This document shows, piece after piece, positions 62,597 through 64,000 of a stretch of DNA of 64,000 bases. Both the position numbers and the translations under genes were made by a program. Every line of letters starts with the position of its first letter. Within the stretch, counting starts at the first letter, position 1. The DNA is from Halalkalibaculum roseum (lineage in GTDB: Bacteria; Bacteroidota; Rhodothermia; Balneolales; Balneolaceae): NCBI RefSeq assembly GCF_011059145.1, contig NZ_JAALLT010000003.1:1-64000 (forward strand), read 5' to 3'. Below the pieces are notes generated by a model that did not search any database, had not been told where the DNA came from, and saw only the letters and a program-made list of their open reading frames with translations.

Positions 62597-64000
62597 TTAA
62601 TGTGCTTCCAGCCAGTTATCTGCCAACCCCATATCAACCTTTAACGGAACTTCCAGCTCAAATGCTGTTTCCATCAGGTTTCGAATTTTCGAGGGTAGGG
62701 TGTCCTTTTCTTCTTCATGGATCTCAAAAATCAATTCATCATGTACCTGCAGCAGCATGCGACTTTGACATTCCTCTTCTTCCAAATACTGCTGGATATT
62801 GATCATGGCTGCCTTTATGATATCTGCGGCCGTACCCTGAATAGGCATATTTATGGCCGTACGTTCAGCAAAGGAGCGCACATTCCAATTTCCTGAATTG
62901 ATTTCGGGTATATATCTCCGTCGGCCCATTAGAGTTTTAACGTAACCGTTTTCTTTAGCGTAATCCTTGGTCTCGTTTATATATTTTAGGATACCTGGGA
63001 AACGATCAAAGTACTGATCGATCATCTCCTTACCCTCATCGTTACTGATTCCCAGGCGAGAAGCCAGCCCATAGGCACTTACTCCGTATGGAATACCAAA
63101 ATTCACCTCTTTGGCCTTTCTTCGCTGGTCGGGAGTTACATCATCAATGGAGTCCAAGCCAAAAACTTCTTTTGCCGTTCTTGAGTGAATATCCTCGTCA
63201 TTCATGAAAGCTTCCATCATATTTTCATCCCCGGCAATGGATGCAATAACACGCAGTTCAACCTGTGAGTAGTCGGCGGAGAGCAACTTGAACCCCTCCT
63301 CTGCTATGAAGGCTTTCCGTATCTCTCTGCCACGTTTTGTCCGTATGGGAATATTTTGCAGGTTGGGATTCGATGACGAAAGCCTGCCTGTTGCCGCAAT
63401 GCTTTGGTTAAAATCAGTATGAATTCTACCCGTTTCTTCATTAATCAGTTTGGGAAGCGCATCAACGTAGGTAGACTTCAACTTGCTAAGAGCCCGGTAT
63501 TCGAGTATCAGGTCGGGCATTTCATAGTCATTCGCCAGTTTGGTCAGCACCGATTCAGCGGTAGAGTATTGACCGGTTTTTGTTTTTTTGCCTGCCGGCA
63601 AACCCATTTTATCAAAAAGTACCTCACCCAGCTGCTGGGGCGAATTGATATTGAATTCTGTCCCCGCTTTTTCATATATACTCTGTTCAAGCTCCAGAAT
63701 ATCGTTTGTCAGGGTTTTGGAAAAGTCATTCAGCATTTCCGTATCCAGAAGAACTCCATTCATTTCCATCTTGGCGAGCACTTCGATGAGTGGAAACTCC
63801 AGCGTCTCGGCAATGTCTTTAAGTTCATCCTCTTCCAGGATATTCTTTAGAACTTCATGAAGTCGGAGTGTTATATCCGCATCCTCACAGGCATAGTCGG
63901 TTATCTTTTCGGGTGCAATCTGATCCATCGTCTTCTGTTTTCGGCCCGAACCGATAAGCTTCTCAATTGAAATGGGATCGTAATTTAGGTATTTCTTCGC
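62597..64000 (-). CDS. polA: DNA polymerase I (C-terminal part; 5' end outside window)
   Basis: The frame stays open to the right edge, so the gene starts beyond 64000. The first residues in view (AKKYLNYDPISIEKLIGSG) belong to the exonuclease-like domain. The polymerase domain shows motif A (LLSADYSQVELRVIA), motif B (RRKAKEVNFGIPYGVSAYGL) and motif C (LLQVHDELIFEI). It is the family A repair and Okazaki-fragment polymerase. Whether the 3'-5' exonuclease site and 5' nuclease domain are present cannot be told here. An internal Met at 63928 is not the start. Confidence 0.95.
   Translation of the reverse strand, partial: AKKYLNYDPISIEKLIGSGRKQKTMDQIAPEKITDYACEDADITLRLHEVLKNILEEDELKDIAETLEFPLIEVLAKMEMNGVLLDTEMLNDFSKTLTNDILELEQSIYEKAGTEFNINSPQQLGEVLFDKMGLPAGKKTKTGQYSTAESVLTKLANDYEMPDLILEYRALSKLKSTYVDALPKLINEETGRIHTDFNQSIAATGRLSSSNPNLQNIPIRTKRGREIRKAFIAEEGFKLLSADYSQVELRVIASIAGDENMMEAFMNDEDIHSRTAKEVFGLDSIDDVTPDQRRKAKEVNFGIPYGVSAYGLASRLGISNDEGKEMIDQYFDRFPGILKYINETKDYAKENGYVKTLMGRRRYIPEINSGNWNVRSFAERTAINMPIQGTAADIIKAAMINIQQYLEEEECQSRMLLQVHDELIFEIHEEEKDTLPSKIRNLMETAFELEVPLKVDMGLADNWLEAH

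Overview
The window looks like a chromosomal segment of a Gram-negative bacterium of the Bacteroidota/Balneolota type, most likely a Balneolaceae-like marine or halophilic organism. This is an inference. It rests on an AT-leaning composition, weak Shine-Dalgarno sequences, secreted beta-barrel families typical of that group, an lpxH-type lipid A gene, an atpD-atpC pair apart from other ATP synthase genes, and the fab cluster order. No 16S or tRNA gene is present to test it.

Left third (1-25250, almost all minus strand) is a surface-polysaccharide island read right to left. A dTDP-sugar operon (sulfotransferase, two tandem QdtA/FdtA-type cupins, an acyltransferase-like protein, a DegT aminotransferase, a glycosyltransferase) is followed by a short stretch with IS fossils. 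Next come a Wzz/tyrosine-kinase (Wzc-type) and a short SLBB export protein, then a second IS fossil. A long run of sugar genes follows: methyltransferase, pyruvyl-transferase family protein, NAD epimerase, RfbC, a COG4091/SAF oxidoreductase, an RfbF-like nucleotidyltransferase, a PIG-L deacetylase, a GT2, a PseB-like dehydratase, RfbB, an ABC flippase-type exporter, RfbA, and an ATP-grasp enzyme that runs off the left edge. RfbA and RfbB can supply dTDP-4-keto-6-deoxyglucose to the cupin/aminotransferase pair, so a dTDP-3-amino-3,6-dideoxyhexose is the best-supported product. A second branch around the RfbF-like and COG4091 genes lacks the usual CDP-glucose dehydratase and may make an undescribed sugar.

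The middle (25480-43150) starts with a beta-barrel protein and a lipoprotein with thioester-domain-like Cys and Gln motifs. The housekeeping cluster rnc-fabF-acpP-fabG-fabD-fabH-plsX-rpmF-yceD follows on the minus strand, then a deoxynucleoside kinase and pgi. Facing plus-strand genes encode a polyprenyl diphosphate synthase, LpxH-like hydrolase and a class A PBP. A shared terminator separates these from atpC-atpD.

The right third (43500-64000, mostly plus strand) holds an exported methyltransferase, an APC permease, a MuiA-like protein, rsmB, valS, a UvrD/PcrA helicase, an outer-membrane protein, lon, a PfpI/DJ-1 protein, rsgA, DUF6588-like and DUF2914-like proteins. It ends with the 3' part of polA on the minus strand. 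Several intergenic spacers carry degenerate repeat elements that begin at or just after stop codons (motif TAGAACACGG, or the variant CCACAGATG). No CRISPR array, tRNA, rRNA or prophage was seen.
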